Assembly (NCBI GenBank): GCA_032433765.1 | Contig: JAVIAB010000073.1 | Location: forward strand, 67,722,087-67,786,086 | Source: Megaustenia siamemsis | Taxonomy: Eukaryota; Mollusca; Gastropoda; Stylommatophora; Ariophantidae | DNA length: 64,000 nucleotides | Direction: 5' to 3' | Shown here: positions 32,676-43,629 of the stretch, piece after piece | Position numbering within the stretch: position 1 is the first letter of the stretch | Layout of the letters: each line of letters opens with the position of its first letter | The notes under the pieces: model-generated | Seen by the model: the letters and a program-made list of their open reading frames with translations, nothing else | Databases searched by the model: none | What the model was told of the DNA's origin: nothing | Translations under genes and position numbers: made by a program

Positions 32676-34215
32676 TCAGTTGGCTGTTGTATAAGAGAGT
32701 TGCAGTTTAGTTGGCTATTATAAAAGGAAGTTGTAGTTTAGTTGGCTGTTGTATAAGGGAGTTGTAGTTTTTTGGCTGTTATGAAAGGGAGTTGTAGTTT
32801 AGTTGGCTATTATAAAATGGAGTTGTAGTTTAGTTGGCTATTATAAAATGGAGTTGTAGTTTAGTTGGCTATTATAAAAGGGAGTTGTAGTTTAGTTGGC
32901 TATTATAAAGGGAGTTGTAGTTTAGTTGGATATTATAAAAGGGAGTTATAGCATAGTTGGCTATTATAAAATTGAGTTGTAGTTTAGTTGACTATTATAA
33001 AATGGAGTTGTAGTTTAGTTGGCTGTTATAAAATGGAGTTGTAGTTTAGTTAGCTATTATAAAAGGGAGTTGTAGTTTAGTTGGCTATTATAAAAGGGAG
33101 TTGTAGTTTAGTTGGCTATTATAAAATTGAGTTGTAGCATAGTTGGCTATTATAAAAGGGAGTTGTAGCATAGTTGGCTATTATAAAATTGAGTTGTAGC
33201 ATAGTTGGCTATTATAAAATTGAGTTGTAGTTTAGTTAGCTATAATAAAATGGAGTTGTAGCATAGTTGGCTATTATAAAATTGAGTTGTAGTTTAGTTG
33301 GCTATTATAAAATGGTGTTGTAGTATTAGTTAGCTATTATAAAAGGGAGTTGTAGCATAGTTGGCTATTATAAAATGGTGTTGTAGTATTAGTTGGCTAT
33401 TATAAAATGGTGTTGTAGTATTTGTTGGCTATTATAAGATGAGGACTTTCTTAAAGATGCCAACACAAAATGGGGGCTACTTGATTACAACTGATAAAAT
33501 ACAGGGGAAAAAGATACGGACGAAAAAAAGAGAAGGTACTAGATAGCTTGGTGTCATGGCAGGGAAAACAGTCAACAGCAGAACTGATGCGATGCACTGT
33601 TAATAGAAGAGTGTGGAAGGACATGATCGCATACGCCAACTGGAATGGCACATGATGATAATGATGATTATATAATGAAGTTGTAGCATAGTTGTCCATT
33701 ATAAAAGGGAGTTGTAGCATAGTTATCCATTATAAAAGGGAGTTGTAGCATAGTTATCCATTATAAAAGGGAGTTGTAGCATAGTTATCCATTATAAAAG
33801 GGAGTTGTAGCATAGTTATCCATTATAAAGGGGGGTTGTAGCATAGTTATCCATTATAAAAGGGAGTTGTAGCATAGGTATCCATTATAAAAGGGAGTTG
33901 TAGCATAGTTGTCCATTATAAAGGGGAGTTGTAGCATAGTTGTCCATTATAAAGAGGAGTTGTAGTATATGTATCCATTATAAAGGGGCGTTGTAGCATA
34001 GTTGTCCATTATAAAGGGGAGTTGTAGTATAGTTGTCCATTATAAAGGGTGGGGGGGGTTGTAACATAGTTGTCCATTATAAAGGGGAGTTGTAGCATAG
34101 TTGTCCATTATAAAGGGGAGTTGTAGCATAGTTGTCCATTATAAAAGGGAGTTGTAGCATAGTTGTCCATTATAAAAGGGAGTTGTAGCATAGTTGTCCA
34201 TTATAAAAGGGAGTT
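32676..34215. repeat. 31-bp minisatellite in two subtypes, split by a LINE
   Basis: The left part (32676-33436) is built on ggctattataaaagggagtt plus gtagtttagtt. The right part (33672-34215) is built on tccattataaaagggagttg plus tagcatagttg. A 232-bp LINE Y fragment lies between. The two sides have been homogenised to different subtypes, with a few right-type units (gcatagttgg) within the left part. Confidence 0.93.
33437..33668 (+). mobile_element. LINE family Y 3' end inside the minisatellite
   Basis: Starts at gatgaggactttcttaaaga and ends in the family tail gcacatgatgataatgatga. It matches 14680-14942. Severely 5'-truncated. Confidence 0.78.
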
Positions 34216-34254
34216 ACTACTTCACTTCTGCATCCACAATTAAAAGGTTGTTCA

Positions 34255-34450
34255 AGTAATTGTCATATTTACATCAAGTTACTGTTTCTGACTTCATTGT
34301 CATATTTACATCAGGTTACTGTTTCTGACTTCATTGTCATATTTACAGCAAGCTACTGTTTCTGACTTCATTGTCATATTTACAGCAAGCTACTGTTTCT
34401 GACTTCATTGTCATATTTACAGCAAGCTACTGTTTCTCGCTTCGTTGTCA
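34255..34450. repeat. 37-bp minisatellite, about 5 units
   Basis: Units built on cattgtcatatttacagcaa followed by gctactgtttctgactt. The last unit is degraded. Confidence 0.9.
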
Positions 34451-34649
34451 TGAAGCTAATGTTTCAGCATGGCATTTTTTAAGGAGGGGAGGGAGGAGTA
34501 CCTTCTCTCTTTGACCCACACACTCTTAACCTGACTGATTATTCATTAAACACACATTTTTTTGAGGCTACCATGGGGAGTAACTCTTTCCTTTCCTACT
34601 TTTGTGTTAAAATCCCCTAGAACTATGGTGTTTTCATGTGTTTTGTTTA

Positions 34650-35030
34650 ACTAAAAAATCACTGGAGTCTGTAGAAATGTGGTTTTACAGAAGAATGTTG
34701 AAAATACCATGGACAGCTAAGAAGAGTAATGAAAATGTTCTGAAAGAGGTCAAAGCACAAAGAGAGCTCATTTCCAATATTAGGAAGAAATAATCATAAT
34801 TTTTTGGCCATGTAATGAGAAGAGAACAACTGGAATATATTGTAACAACTGGGAAAATTGAGGGACGAAGAGATAGAGGGAAGCAAAGAGAAAAAAAATA
34901 CCAGACAGCTTAGGAGAATGGCTTGGCAGAAGGTCAACAACAGAAATGATAAATAACTGTCGAGATCGAAAGTTGTGGAGGGACATGATCACCTACACCA
35001 GCAGATAATGATGATGGGGAGTAATCGATT
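34650..35030 (+). mobile_element. LINE family Y 3' end
   Basis: Matches 12110-12480 and 5395-5750, from gtggttttacagaagaatgt to the ataatgatgatggg tail. Contains an in-frame stop in the conserved RKK(Q) block near 34790. Confidence 0.75.
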
Positions 35031-35034
35031 AGTT

Positions 35035-35335
35035 CCTGTTCACTGTTTCTGATGATAACAGTCAGCTCTGAGTTGGTGACTTTTCATATTTTATGCACAT
35101 TATGGAACAATGGGTCCCTGAATGAAGATGAGTTGTGGGGGGATACTGATATCATGGCTCTCCTGAAATCATATGAGAGTTTAAATGAACTGCACTAACA
35201 TAGGGATGATGACAAATTGTGCAGATAATTAGTATAAAAATGATGCAGATGCAAGTCATTAAATAAGAATATTGCAGTCAATAACATTATAATATAGGTG
35301 CCAATTAAGTTATAATAAGGTGTCAGGTGTTCGAT
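35035..35335. other. non-coding DNA, nothing recognised
   Basis: No frames with motifs and no tandem repeats. Confidence 0.45.
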
Positions 35336-35610
35336 ATCTAATGAGTCTATGCCTGCCAACTGTGAGCTCTTATAAATGTTCTTTTTAGTGTCTCTTTAGG
35401 TCTTCCTCTTCTTCTGTATCCTGATTGTTCCAATAGAAGAGCCTGTTTTGGAATTCTCTTGTTGTCTCTTCTCATCACATGACCAACATATGACCACCTT
35501 CTTCTCTTGTTGTCTCTTCTCATCACATGACCAACATATGACCACCTTCTTCTCTTGTTGTCTCTTCTCCTCACATGTCAGACATATGCCCATCTTCTTT
35601 CCTTAGTATA
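35336..35610 (-). mobile_element. LINE family W 3' fragment with an internal 48-bp triplication
   Basis: The minus strand encodes RRGRPKETLKRTFI (near 35385) and the block RRDNKRRRWSYVGHVM, repeated in tandem because a 48-bp unit (16 codons) is present about 2.5 times between 35452 and 35575. The related copy at 37735-37915 has only one unit. Confidence 0.7.
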
Positions 35611-35866
35611 ATATACTGATGTGAAAGTAAATAATCCATTGACTTCCAGTAGAAGGCGCCAGGTGTCATTTGGTCTCAAAATGATCAGCAACTCATACAT
35701 AGTTGACTGTTGATGTCAAGATCAGAGAATAAGAACTGACCAAGCTCCTTGGTGTTTCATTCTTTATTGTTCTCCAGTGTTTAAATCTACACAAAAGAAC
35801 CAGTTTTCACATATTTCTGGTTTATTTTTTTTATATTTGCAATAGTAGGATCTCCAAACATGGATT

Positions 35867-36124
35867 TGTAAAAAGTAAAGTACCCCCGTCACGCCAAGTA
35901 GCGTATAGGGAATATGGTGTTAGTGACCATACATTTTACAGACCTTCGGCACATGATTTTTGAGGTAATGTGGTTGGTATTACGCCCGTGCCTCTTTACT
36001 TTCCCAGAAAAAAATCTGGTACCCATTAAAGGCTATGTGAACCAGAAGCCGTTGGTTGGGAACAAACCCTACCTCTTGTCCTTTGTAGTCCAGTTCACTA
36101 ACCACTGAGCTATTGAGGTTCCCT
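35867..36124 (-). mobile_element. tRNA-derived SINE (family beta), complete copy
   Basis: A 258-bp insertion with an 11-bp target-site duplication, aaacatggatt, at 35856-35866 and 36125-36135. On the minus strand the head carries a diverged A box (tagctcagtggtt near 36095-36108) and B box (gggtttgttccc near 36055-36066). The 3' half matches 19860-19990. Confidence 0.85.
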
Positions 36125-36139
36125 AAACATGGATTAGGT

Positions 36140-36830
36140 TGATTCTATCTCTTGATACCCCCCCCCCCTTTTTTTTTCTCAAATCCCCCTATGTTTGCAG
36201 ATTTGTAGAACCTGTCATAACTTCATTGATAACTTTTGAATCTGTCAAATATCTCAAGCAACAAATACTCGCCTTGTGAATGTTAAGATATTTTCTTGGT
36301 TAGTTTTGATCTATTTCATGGAAATGGTGATAATTTTTATAGATTTTTGGAGCTTTTAAGATTTTCAGACATTGAAGCAGCGCAGTAAATATGTGATTGA
36401 TAGCTTTGTTCAGTGTCTTATTCCTTGAGGACAGTAAATGTGATCAAAAATGGAGCAAGTAACATGCTTGGTATTGAAGTGATGGTAACATTATTTGAGT
36501 TCAGCCACTGAGCATCAATTGATTCTCTGATGATCAGCGCTTGTACAGTCCCCTGCCCAAATACACAGCCTCACAATCATTTCATTCCACTAATGAGTCC
36601 AATTTCCTGAAGCTAATGAAACTTTGCATAAGTTCAGTCCCTTGAATATTGAATGTGACATTTAAAAACCAGTAGGGGCCACTGAACTTAACATTGGTCT
36701 GTCAGTATTACAATTCACATACTTTTTAAATTGCATCTTCTGTAACATTTTGCGTATGTGTTTCACATTACTTATTTATTACAGGTGTATCTTCTCATAT
36801 TATGATGTTGCTATTTTTCTCTTTACAGCA
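36140..36830. other. non-coding DNA, nothing recognised
   Basis: C9 and T10 runs near 36159-36178, then AT-rich text without motifs. Confidence 0.45.
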
Positions 36831-36834
36831 AATA

Positions 36835-37645
36835 AATACCAACATTCTAATCTAGTCTATAATATCACCAGTTCTATCCTTAGCCCTGTCTAAAATATCT
36901 CAAATAAATACAAACATTCCAGTCCTGTCTAAATTATCACCAATTCTATATTTAGTCCAGTCTAAAAGAACACCAATTCTATTATTAGTCCATTCTAAAA
37001 GAACACCAATTTTATCCTTCTATCTAAAATATCACAAATACAAATATTAGTCCAGTCTAAAATATCACAAGTGTTAGCCCTATTATTAGTCCAGACTAAA
37101 ATGTCACCAATTCTATCATTAGCCCTATTATTAGTCCAGACTAAAATGTCACCAATTCTATCATTAGCCCTATTATTAGTCCAGACTAAAATGTCACCAA
37201 TTCTATCATTAGCCCTATTATTAGTCCAGACTAAAATGTCACCAATTCTATCATTAGCCCTATTATTAGTCCAGACTAAAATGTCACCAATTCTATCATT
37301 AGCCCTATTATTAGTCCAGACTAAAATGTCACCAATTCTATCATTAGCCCTATTATTAGTCCAGACTAAAATGTCACCAATTCTATTATTAGTCCAGACT
37401 AAAATGTCACCAATTCTATCATTAGCCCTATTATTAGTTCAAACTAAAATGTCACCAATTCTATCATTAGCCCTATTATTAGTTCAGACTAAAATGTCAC
37501 CAAATTCTATCATTAGCCCTATTATTAGTCCAGACTAAAATGTCACCAATTCTATCATTAGCCCTATTATTAGTCCAGACTAAAATGTTACCAATTCTAT
37601 CATTTGCCCTATTATTAGTCCAGACTAAAATGTCACCAATACCAA
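36835..37645. repeat. 45-bp minisatellite, about 13 good units plus degraded edge
   Basis: Homogeneous from 37070 to 37640 with units starting ccaattctatcattagccct (45 bp). Decayed units extend left to about 36835. Since 45 is three times 15, an open frame of 155 codons spans 37071-37538 with the repeated peptide LALLLVQTKMSPILS. This is a by-product of the unit length. Confidence 0.92.
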
Positions 37646-37734
37646 CATTCTTGATCCTTCCTGCCCTGTGTGACGTCGCATATGGTTTGTTGTGTTTTTC
37701 GCCACCCATCTTTATTCTGGGTGATTTGTTCGAT

Positions 37735-38345
37735 CTCATCTAATGAGTCTATGCCTGCCACCTTTGCTTCTCTTATAAATGTTTTTAGTGTCTCTTTAGG
37801 TCTTCCTCTTCTCCTCTATCCTAATTTTTCACATAGAAGAGCCTGTTTTGAAATTCTCTCGTTGTCTCTTCTCATCACGTCAGACATGTCCATCTTCTTT
37901 CCTTAATTGTTGGTGAGATCTTTGGTTGAATGGCCTTTTCTCTTATTTCAATATTAGTCTTGAATTCATTCCATTGTATACAGAGTATTTTTTTTTTAGG
38001 CATTTGTCTTCAAAAGCGTTTAGTTTTTTCTCAATCTCTTTTGATGTTTTCCAGCTTTCACATGCATAGTTAAGTGTTGATAATACGTTTGAGTTGAATA
38101 TTCTGAGTTTGGTTTTCTTGCACATCATTTTTTATTTCCATATTTTGCCCAGGTTTTTAAAATTCGATGTTGCTTTAGCTATCCTGCTTGTGATCTCTTT
38201 CTTTGTTTCACCTTATTGATCTACCAAGATTTATATAGTGGTCTACTCTTTCCGATGTCTGGTGATTGAGATATATATTGCCTTCTGTGGTTATTATTTT
38301 TGTTTTATCCCTGTTGATTTCAAGTCCTATTTTTTTCCCACCATG
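37735..38345 (-). mobile_element. LINE family W, RT end to 3' part
   Basis: Minus-strand blocks: KKIGLEINRDKTKIITTEGN (near 38270-38330, end of the RT), ERVDHYINLGR (near 38220-38250), TKLRIFNSNVLSTLNYACES (near 38060-38120), then the RGRPK-type basic end (near 37800). Same order as in 11160-11460 (+). Many stops. Confidence 0.7.
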
Positions 38346-38689
38346 GACGATAAGGTAGGTAGGTATTTGTGACATTTTGCCAACTAAGCAACCTTGTACT
38401 GTAATGCACATTCTATCGTGGCAAGGTGTAGTGTCGGGGAGTACGGGTTAGATCTTATTTTGGGCTGTCAACTGTTCTTTGCTTTGTTTTCTCTTGTTGA
38501 TTATTTGTGAATATTTTCCGCGTATTTTAAACATTCCTCTTGCCTTGAAATGATTCGCTGTTACGACGACCACAGGTCAGAGACGTTTAAGCTGTGGCAG
38601 CCTGGGAGCATCCATCACCCACAGATGCTGCAAAATTTCCAGAATTACAATGAAAAATAAAACTAGGGAACAGACAAGTAATTGCAGTG
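38346..38689. other. no gene recognised
   Basis: A GC-richer block at 38550-38640 has no open frame of note. No repeat identified. Confidence 0.4.
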
Positions 38690-38840
38690 CTGCGGTAAAG
38701 CTGGTAGCAAGGAGCCAGTTGTGGGGTATGATTACACTCCTACAAGGTCTGGTGATAGCTTTACAAAAAATGGAAACACAACAAAATACTGACGTTTCGG
38801 CCTACATGCGGCCTTCTTCAGAAGACTAGGACAACGAGAA
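38690..38840 (-). repeat. repeat fragment with hammerhead-like core
   Basis: On the minus strand it reads ctgaagaaggccgcatgtag followed by gccgaaacgtc (38790-38821). This fits CUGANGA, then a GGCC/GGCC hairpin, then GAAA, a pattern seen in ribozyme motifs of Penelope-like and related retroelements. No clear stem I or cleavage site was found. Fragment boundaries are uncertain. Confidence 0.4.
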
Positions 38841-38984
38841 CAAATGGTGAGGCACAAATACCTTTTGCTACATCTAGGATGATTAAGTTAGGGAGAAGTG
38901 GAGAGAGATGGGATGATGAGATGCGAAAGCTACTTTGAGATGAGAACAATAATTTTCTTCCATTCATTTTCATCTTGAGCAGAA

Positions 38985-39290
38985 GACCGCTCATAGGGCG
39001 GAAGTCATAGTTCACGATTGGCATTGTGCTGCTAGTACTCGTAGTTCTTGGTTGTTTCCTAGTGCCATGAGCATAGCATCTCTTGGTCTTGCTTGTTTTC
39101 TTTTACCAGATGGTTCCCAACTGATGGGGAAGTCTTTATTCATTTATTCACAGCATGTGACCAATGTGTCTACAGCGCCTTCTCATAAAGCTGGTCACGT
39201 AATAATCTTTAGATTCGTCTTTTTATTAGTTCGTGTGAAGTGTATTTTCCTGCTTGTGTTTGAGATCATTCGTAGACAGTCAGCTGTGTA
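38985..39290 (-). mobile_element. probable LINE C-terminal fragment
   Basis: The minus strand gives MRRRCRHIGHML followed, after a stop, by RLPHQLG and a basic KKTSKTKRCYAH stretch. This is the layout of the C-terminal end of LINE polyproteins. The family is not determined. Confidence 0.5.
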
Positions 39291-39294
39291 AATT

Positions 39295-39960
39295 ATTTCC
39301 CCCCCCCCCCCCTTTTCCCATCCCATAAAAACAGGCCCGCACAGGTGCTCCAACGGTTTACATTTTTCTCAGCCTTCAGTCATCACAATAATGATTGTTT
39401 TATTAATTGTGTGTGTATGCTGCTTCTAATCAAGAATCTACTAAGTGACCGTCGATCTCCTATTTTGAGCAGTAACCTAGTGTCCGTCACACATCAACCT
39501 CAACCCTTGATTTCCCTATCACCGGGAACCGACAGCTCATCCGTGGCGGCGCGGATGTCAATAATTGGGACGGATATTCGTTCTAGTCTCAGTTACCGTT
39601 GCAATCGCTAGTCACCATGGCAACGTGATTCATTATAGTGACTCGGAAAACTCCCTGCTCTTTGTTCCGGTGCAAGGGTCAGTTTAACGGCTGCGTCATA
39701 TTTTCATTCATTACAGCGTGCCAGGGAAGCGCTTTGTCTCCCGGTCTTTTGATGTTCTCTCTAATGGATTTTTCAGCCTGTCGTAGTCCTGCCAGCTTTT
39801 GAAGGTCACACGTACACAGAGATGTGTATAATGAGCTAAGCACTGCCTGGCTTACGTCGTGTGTGTTTGATAGTGAAGGATCACTACTGAATGTATGTAA
39901 TGAAGCTTTCTATAGAGTCTAGAGATTTGCAACGTGAAGCATTCTGGTCATCGGAATAGT
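39295..39960. other. non-coding DNA, nothing recognised
   Basis: C14 run at 39299-39312. GC-richer text (39480-39760) with an open frame (39345-39611) without motifs. Confidence 0.4.
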
Positions 39961-39964
39961 TCGG

Positions 39965-40660
39965 TCAAGTGTAATGTCTTCTTCTTCTTCTCTCCATCCT
40001 CATTTGCCTTTCAGTTTCGGGGGGGGGGGGGGGGGTGTCATTTGAGGTCTTGTGCTCTTCTGTTCGCCACTGCTGCTGTTTCCTTGTGTTTCTAATATTT
40101 AATAAACCCATCTTTTCCGTGGTTGGCCTTTGTGTCTGGAGTTCACGCAAAATATGTTTTTTGAAGGTTCATTGTGTTGTGTTTTGAACTTTCTACCTTG
40201 TCATGTGGCCAAACCAGTTTATCTATTATTTCTTTATATATTATATGGGCGGGGAGGGCATATCCTAGGGTTTTTTTCCTTATGAATTCTTTATTTCTGA
40301 TCTTGTTTCTCGCGCTGTTTCTTGTCGTTCGTCTAACACATTTAATCTCAGTAGAGGTTATTTTTCTGATTATTCTTGCATCCAAGGTCCAGGACTGGTA
40401 TTGGTAGCACAACGTTGGGGTGAAGATTGTATTGTATAGTGCTCGTTTTGCCTCGAGTTATTTACTTGTTGATCAATAGTGGTGATAGCTGTCCAATGAT
40501 TTGGCTAGCTTTTTTTTGCATCTTGGATCTATTTCTGCTGTTTGTGAATTGTCGTTTGCCACTACACTTCCTAGGTATTAAAATTTCTCTACTTGTTTTA
40601 GTTGTCTGCCGTCTATAGTTATGGGGTGAAGTTCTGCTTCTCGTTTGCGATATTCATGAC
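39965..40660 (-). mobile_element. LINE family U, 3' half (target of the palindrome)
   Basis: Minus strand, from the insertion point: ANEKQNF, then (shifted frame) TIDGRQLKQVEKF (near 40580-40620), SWTLDARIIRKITSTEIKCV (near 40330-40390), PAHIIYKEIIDKLVWPHDKV (near 40195-40255), and a (GAA)n tail at 39977-39986. A G16 run interrupts it at 40020-40035. Its 5' half lies on the other side of the palindrome at 50243-50740. The two halves join in the same frame when the insertion and one TSD are removed. Confidence 0.78.
40655..40660. repeat. 6-bp target-site duplication, left
   Basis: catgac immediately before the palindrome, identical to 50237-50242. Confidence 0.85.
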
Positions 40661-40863
40661 AGTAGTATATATGGCTGTGACCCACCCCAAAAGTGCACGT
40701 GCATGCACCGAAAGACAATAGATTTGGCACCGACTTTGCACGAAACATGCACCAAAACCGTGCAAAAAAAAAAATTTTTTTTTTCTTTTCGAATTCGCTA
40801 TTTTTTCGAACTTCATTATTTTTTTGCGGGGACAAATTTTTTTTTTTTTTTTGGGGTTCGTCA

Positions 40864-41875
40864 GTTTGTCGAAACGGTCTACTGTGTCTGAGAGATTAAC
40901 GCAGGTAAATTCAAAGGAGACTCGGTGCTAATCGGCTTATAGAGCGGGGGTCGTCTCTCGCTGTGTGTTAGATGAAAATATTTGTGAAAGAGTATTTTAA
41001 AAGAGTATATGTGTGAAAGTAAAAATTCAGAATTATTTAAAAAATATGTATTTGTGAAAGTAAAAAACTCAGAATTATTAAAAATAAAAAATAAAAAATA
41101 AATAAAAACAATAAAAAGTCTCCCTTCAGGATTCGAACACGAGGTACTGTACGTGACAGGAGGCGACATGTAAAAAAAATGCTGACAAGCAATGACGTTG
41201 AAGGTTAGTTTGTCGAACGGTGTACTGTGTCTGAGAGATTAACGCAGGTAAATTCAAAGGAGACTCGGTGCTAATCGGCTTATAGAGCGGGGGTCGTCTC
41301 TCGCTGTGTGTTAGATGAAAATATTTTGTGAAAGAGTATTTTAAAAGAGTATATTTGTGAAAGTAAAAATTCAGAATTATTTAAAAAATATGTATTTGTG
41401 AAAGTAAAAAAAACTCAGAATTATTAAAAATAAAAAATAAATAAAAACAATAAAAAGTCTCCCTTCAGGATTCGAACACGAGGTACTGTACGTGACAGGA
41501 GGCGACATGTAAAAAAATGCTGACAAGCAATGACGTTGAAGGTTAGTTTGTCGAACGGTGTACTGTGTCTGAGAGATTAACGCAGGTAAATTCAAAAGAG
41601 ACTCGGTGCTAATCGGCTTATAGAGCGGGGGTCGTCTCTCGCTGTGTGTTAGATGAAAATATTTGTGAAAGAGTATTTTAAAAGAGTATATGTGTGAAAG
41701 TAAAATTCAGAATTATTTAAAAAATATGTATTTGTGAAAGTAAAAAACTCAGAATTATTAAAATAAAAATAAATAAAAACAATAAAAAGTCTCCCTTCAG
41801 GATTCGAACACGAGGTACTGTACGTGACAGGAGGCGACATGTAAAAAAAATGCTGACAAGCAATGACGTTGAAGG
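40864..41875. repeat. three ~340-bp tandem units, left arm
   Basis: Units at 40864-41207, 41208-41545 and 41546-41875, each from gtttgtcgaa to gcaatgacgttgaagg. On the minus strand every unit carries a tRNA-type B box (gtgttcgaatcct) followed about 12 bases later by a T5 run, a Pol III-style arrangement. No A box was found at the expected distance. Confidence 0.9.
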
Positions 41876-42256
41876 GGTATTGTTACGAAAAGAAAAATAC
41901 GACTAGCTCGCGGGCGGGAATGAGTTGGTTGACACAGGTGTGTTATTGTAGTATCGCTAACATCATGTGTCGTGTAGTAAGGTGTGCTAATATTAAATAG
42001 TGACGCTCGCTCTTTCTCATTCAATGTAAGCAAAACAAAATTCTATATTTCACAATTGTATTAATACATCATATAGTATCGCTAACATCATGTGTCGTGT
42101 AGTAAGGTGTGCTAATATTTAATAGTGACGCTCGCTCTTTCTCATTCAATGTAAAGCAAAACAAAATTCTATATTTCACAATTTTATTAATACATCATAT
42201 ATATATATATATATATTACTGTCCGGATGCTGATAATTTTAAACCGTCTGGGTTTC

Positions 42257-42505
42257 CTACACAACCGCCCTCCATTTTGACAAAACCTTGATCAAAGCTG
42301 GAATAGGTAATCGGTGACTTTGCTGAACATCCTGGGCATCCACACTGGCTGCCGGAGCTGTCGTCTGATTAACAAGAGTGAGGTCCCCTTGGTTAACAAA
42401 AAAAGGGCGTGTAGTTGATGTTAGCATAAGCGTTTTCAAGACTGCCTTAACGCCATGTGCCACCCTCAACACCATCATCATCCCTTCATGGCCTATCATC
42501 AGCAT
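42257..42505 (-). pseudogene. internally deleted capsid-protease relic, left arm module 1
   Basis: The minus strand carries the short capsid-relic block KTLMLTSTTRPF (near 42410-42450). After a few dozen novel residues it passes directly to the segment that follows the protease relic in module 2 (RLPIPALIKVLSKWR, near 42262-42310). Everything between, including nearly all recognisable capsid and protease text, is missing. It is thus a deletion form of 43374-43962. Confidence 0.7.
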
Positions 42506-42930
42506 GTGCCACCCTCAACACCATCATCCCTTCATGTCCTATCATCATCATGTGCCACCCTCAACACTAGCATCATGTGCATCAACACTATCATCATGTG
42601 CCACCCTCATCATCAACCTTCATATCATCATCTTGTGCCTCAACATCACCCTTCATGTCCTATCATCATCATGTGCCACCCTCAACACCATCATCCCTTC
42701 ATGTCCTATCATCATCATGTGCCACCCTCAACACTAGCATCATGTGCCTCAACACTATCATCATGTGCCTCAACACTATATTCATCTGCCTCAACACTAG
42801 CATCATGTGCCTCAACACTATCATCATGTGCCACCCTCATCATCAACCTTCATATCATCATCATGTGCCTCAACACTATCCCTTCCAACACCACCATCAA
42901 CCCTTCATGTCCTATCATCATCATCATACC
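42450..42930. repeat. CAT/ATG-rich low-complexity block, left module 1
   Basis: Irregular repetition of catgtgccaccctcaacacc with catcat runs. It gives His/Ser/Pro-rich open frames that are not genes. Inverted counterpart at 48000-48460. Confidence 0.85.
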
Positions 42931-43373
42931 ACACAAAGTTTCAAACCGATTATTATTCACCGGCGGTGGGCATGTGAGGTGGAGGGGCGGGTAATAGGCA
43001 ACAGGAGGCGGCATGTAAAAAAAATGCTGTCAAGCAATGACGTTGAAGGGGTATTGTTAGGAAAAGGATTAGATAAATACGACTAGCTCGCGGGCGGGAA
43101 CGAGTTCGTCGGCACAGGTGTGTTATTGTAGTATCGCTAACATCATGTGCCAGGATAGCGGCTCTTGAGGAAAGATTATTGGTCGTGGGTGTTATCGCTA
43201 CCAACATCATCATGTGTCGTGTAGTAAGGTGTGCTAATATTAAATAGTGACGCTCGCTCTTTCTCATTCAATGTAAAGCAAAACAAAATTCTATATTTCA
43301 CAATTTTATTAATACATCATATATATATATATATTACTGTCCGGATGCTGATAATTTTAACCGTCTGGGTTTC

Positions 43374-43607
43374 CTACACAACCGCCCTCCATTTTGACAA
43401 AACCTTGATCAAAGCTGGAATAGGTAATCGGTGACTCTGCTGAAACATTCCGGGTTCGTGGGCAGGGTCGGTGTTTATGACAAAGGCCGCGGTCGCCGTT
43501 GGGTCGATGCTCGGCGGTAAGTGGTTTCGTGGAATGACACTATCAAGGGAACAACGTCGAACGAAAATATCCGACATCAAAAGGTTGTAAATCTCCCTCG
43601 TGTTCAT
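43374..43607 (-). pseudogene. adenovirus-type cysteine protease, N-terminal fragment (left arm)
   Basis: An open frame of 77 codons starting at an ATG about 23 bp after the capsid relic stop. The first ~56 residues (MNTREIYNLLMSDIFVRR, then a short linker, then AAFVINTDPAHEPG) fit the N-terminal region of the maturation proteases of Polintons and adenoviruses, up to just before the catalytic His. The catalytic His, Asp/Glu and Cys are absent: after the Pro-Gly the frame continues with unrelated residues (RLPIPALIKVLSKWR). The family call is by recognition of pattern only. Enzymatically it would be dead. Confidence 0.58.
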
Positions 43608-43629
43608 ATTCTTCTTCTTTTTTTCTCTC

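Noticed and set aside
37071..37538. 155-codon open frame with the repeat LALLLVQTKMSPILS
   Set aside because: A product of the 45-bp unit length. No start context, splice signals or non-repeat domain.
42455..42994. His/Ser-rich open frames in the palindrome arms
   Set aside because: They come from CAT/ATG simple repeats, are open in several frames, and are not conserved in frame between the arms.
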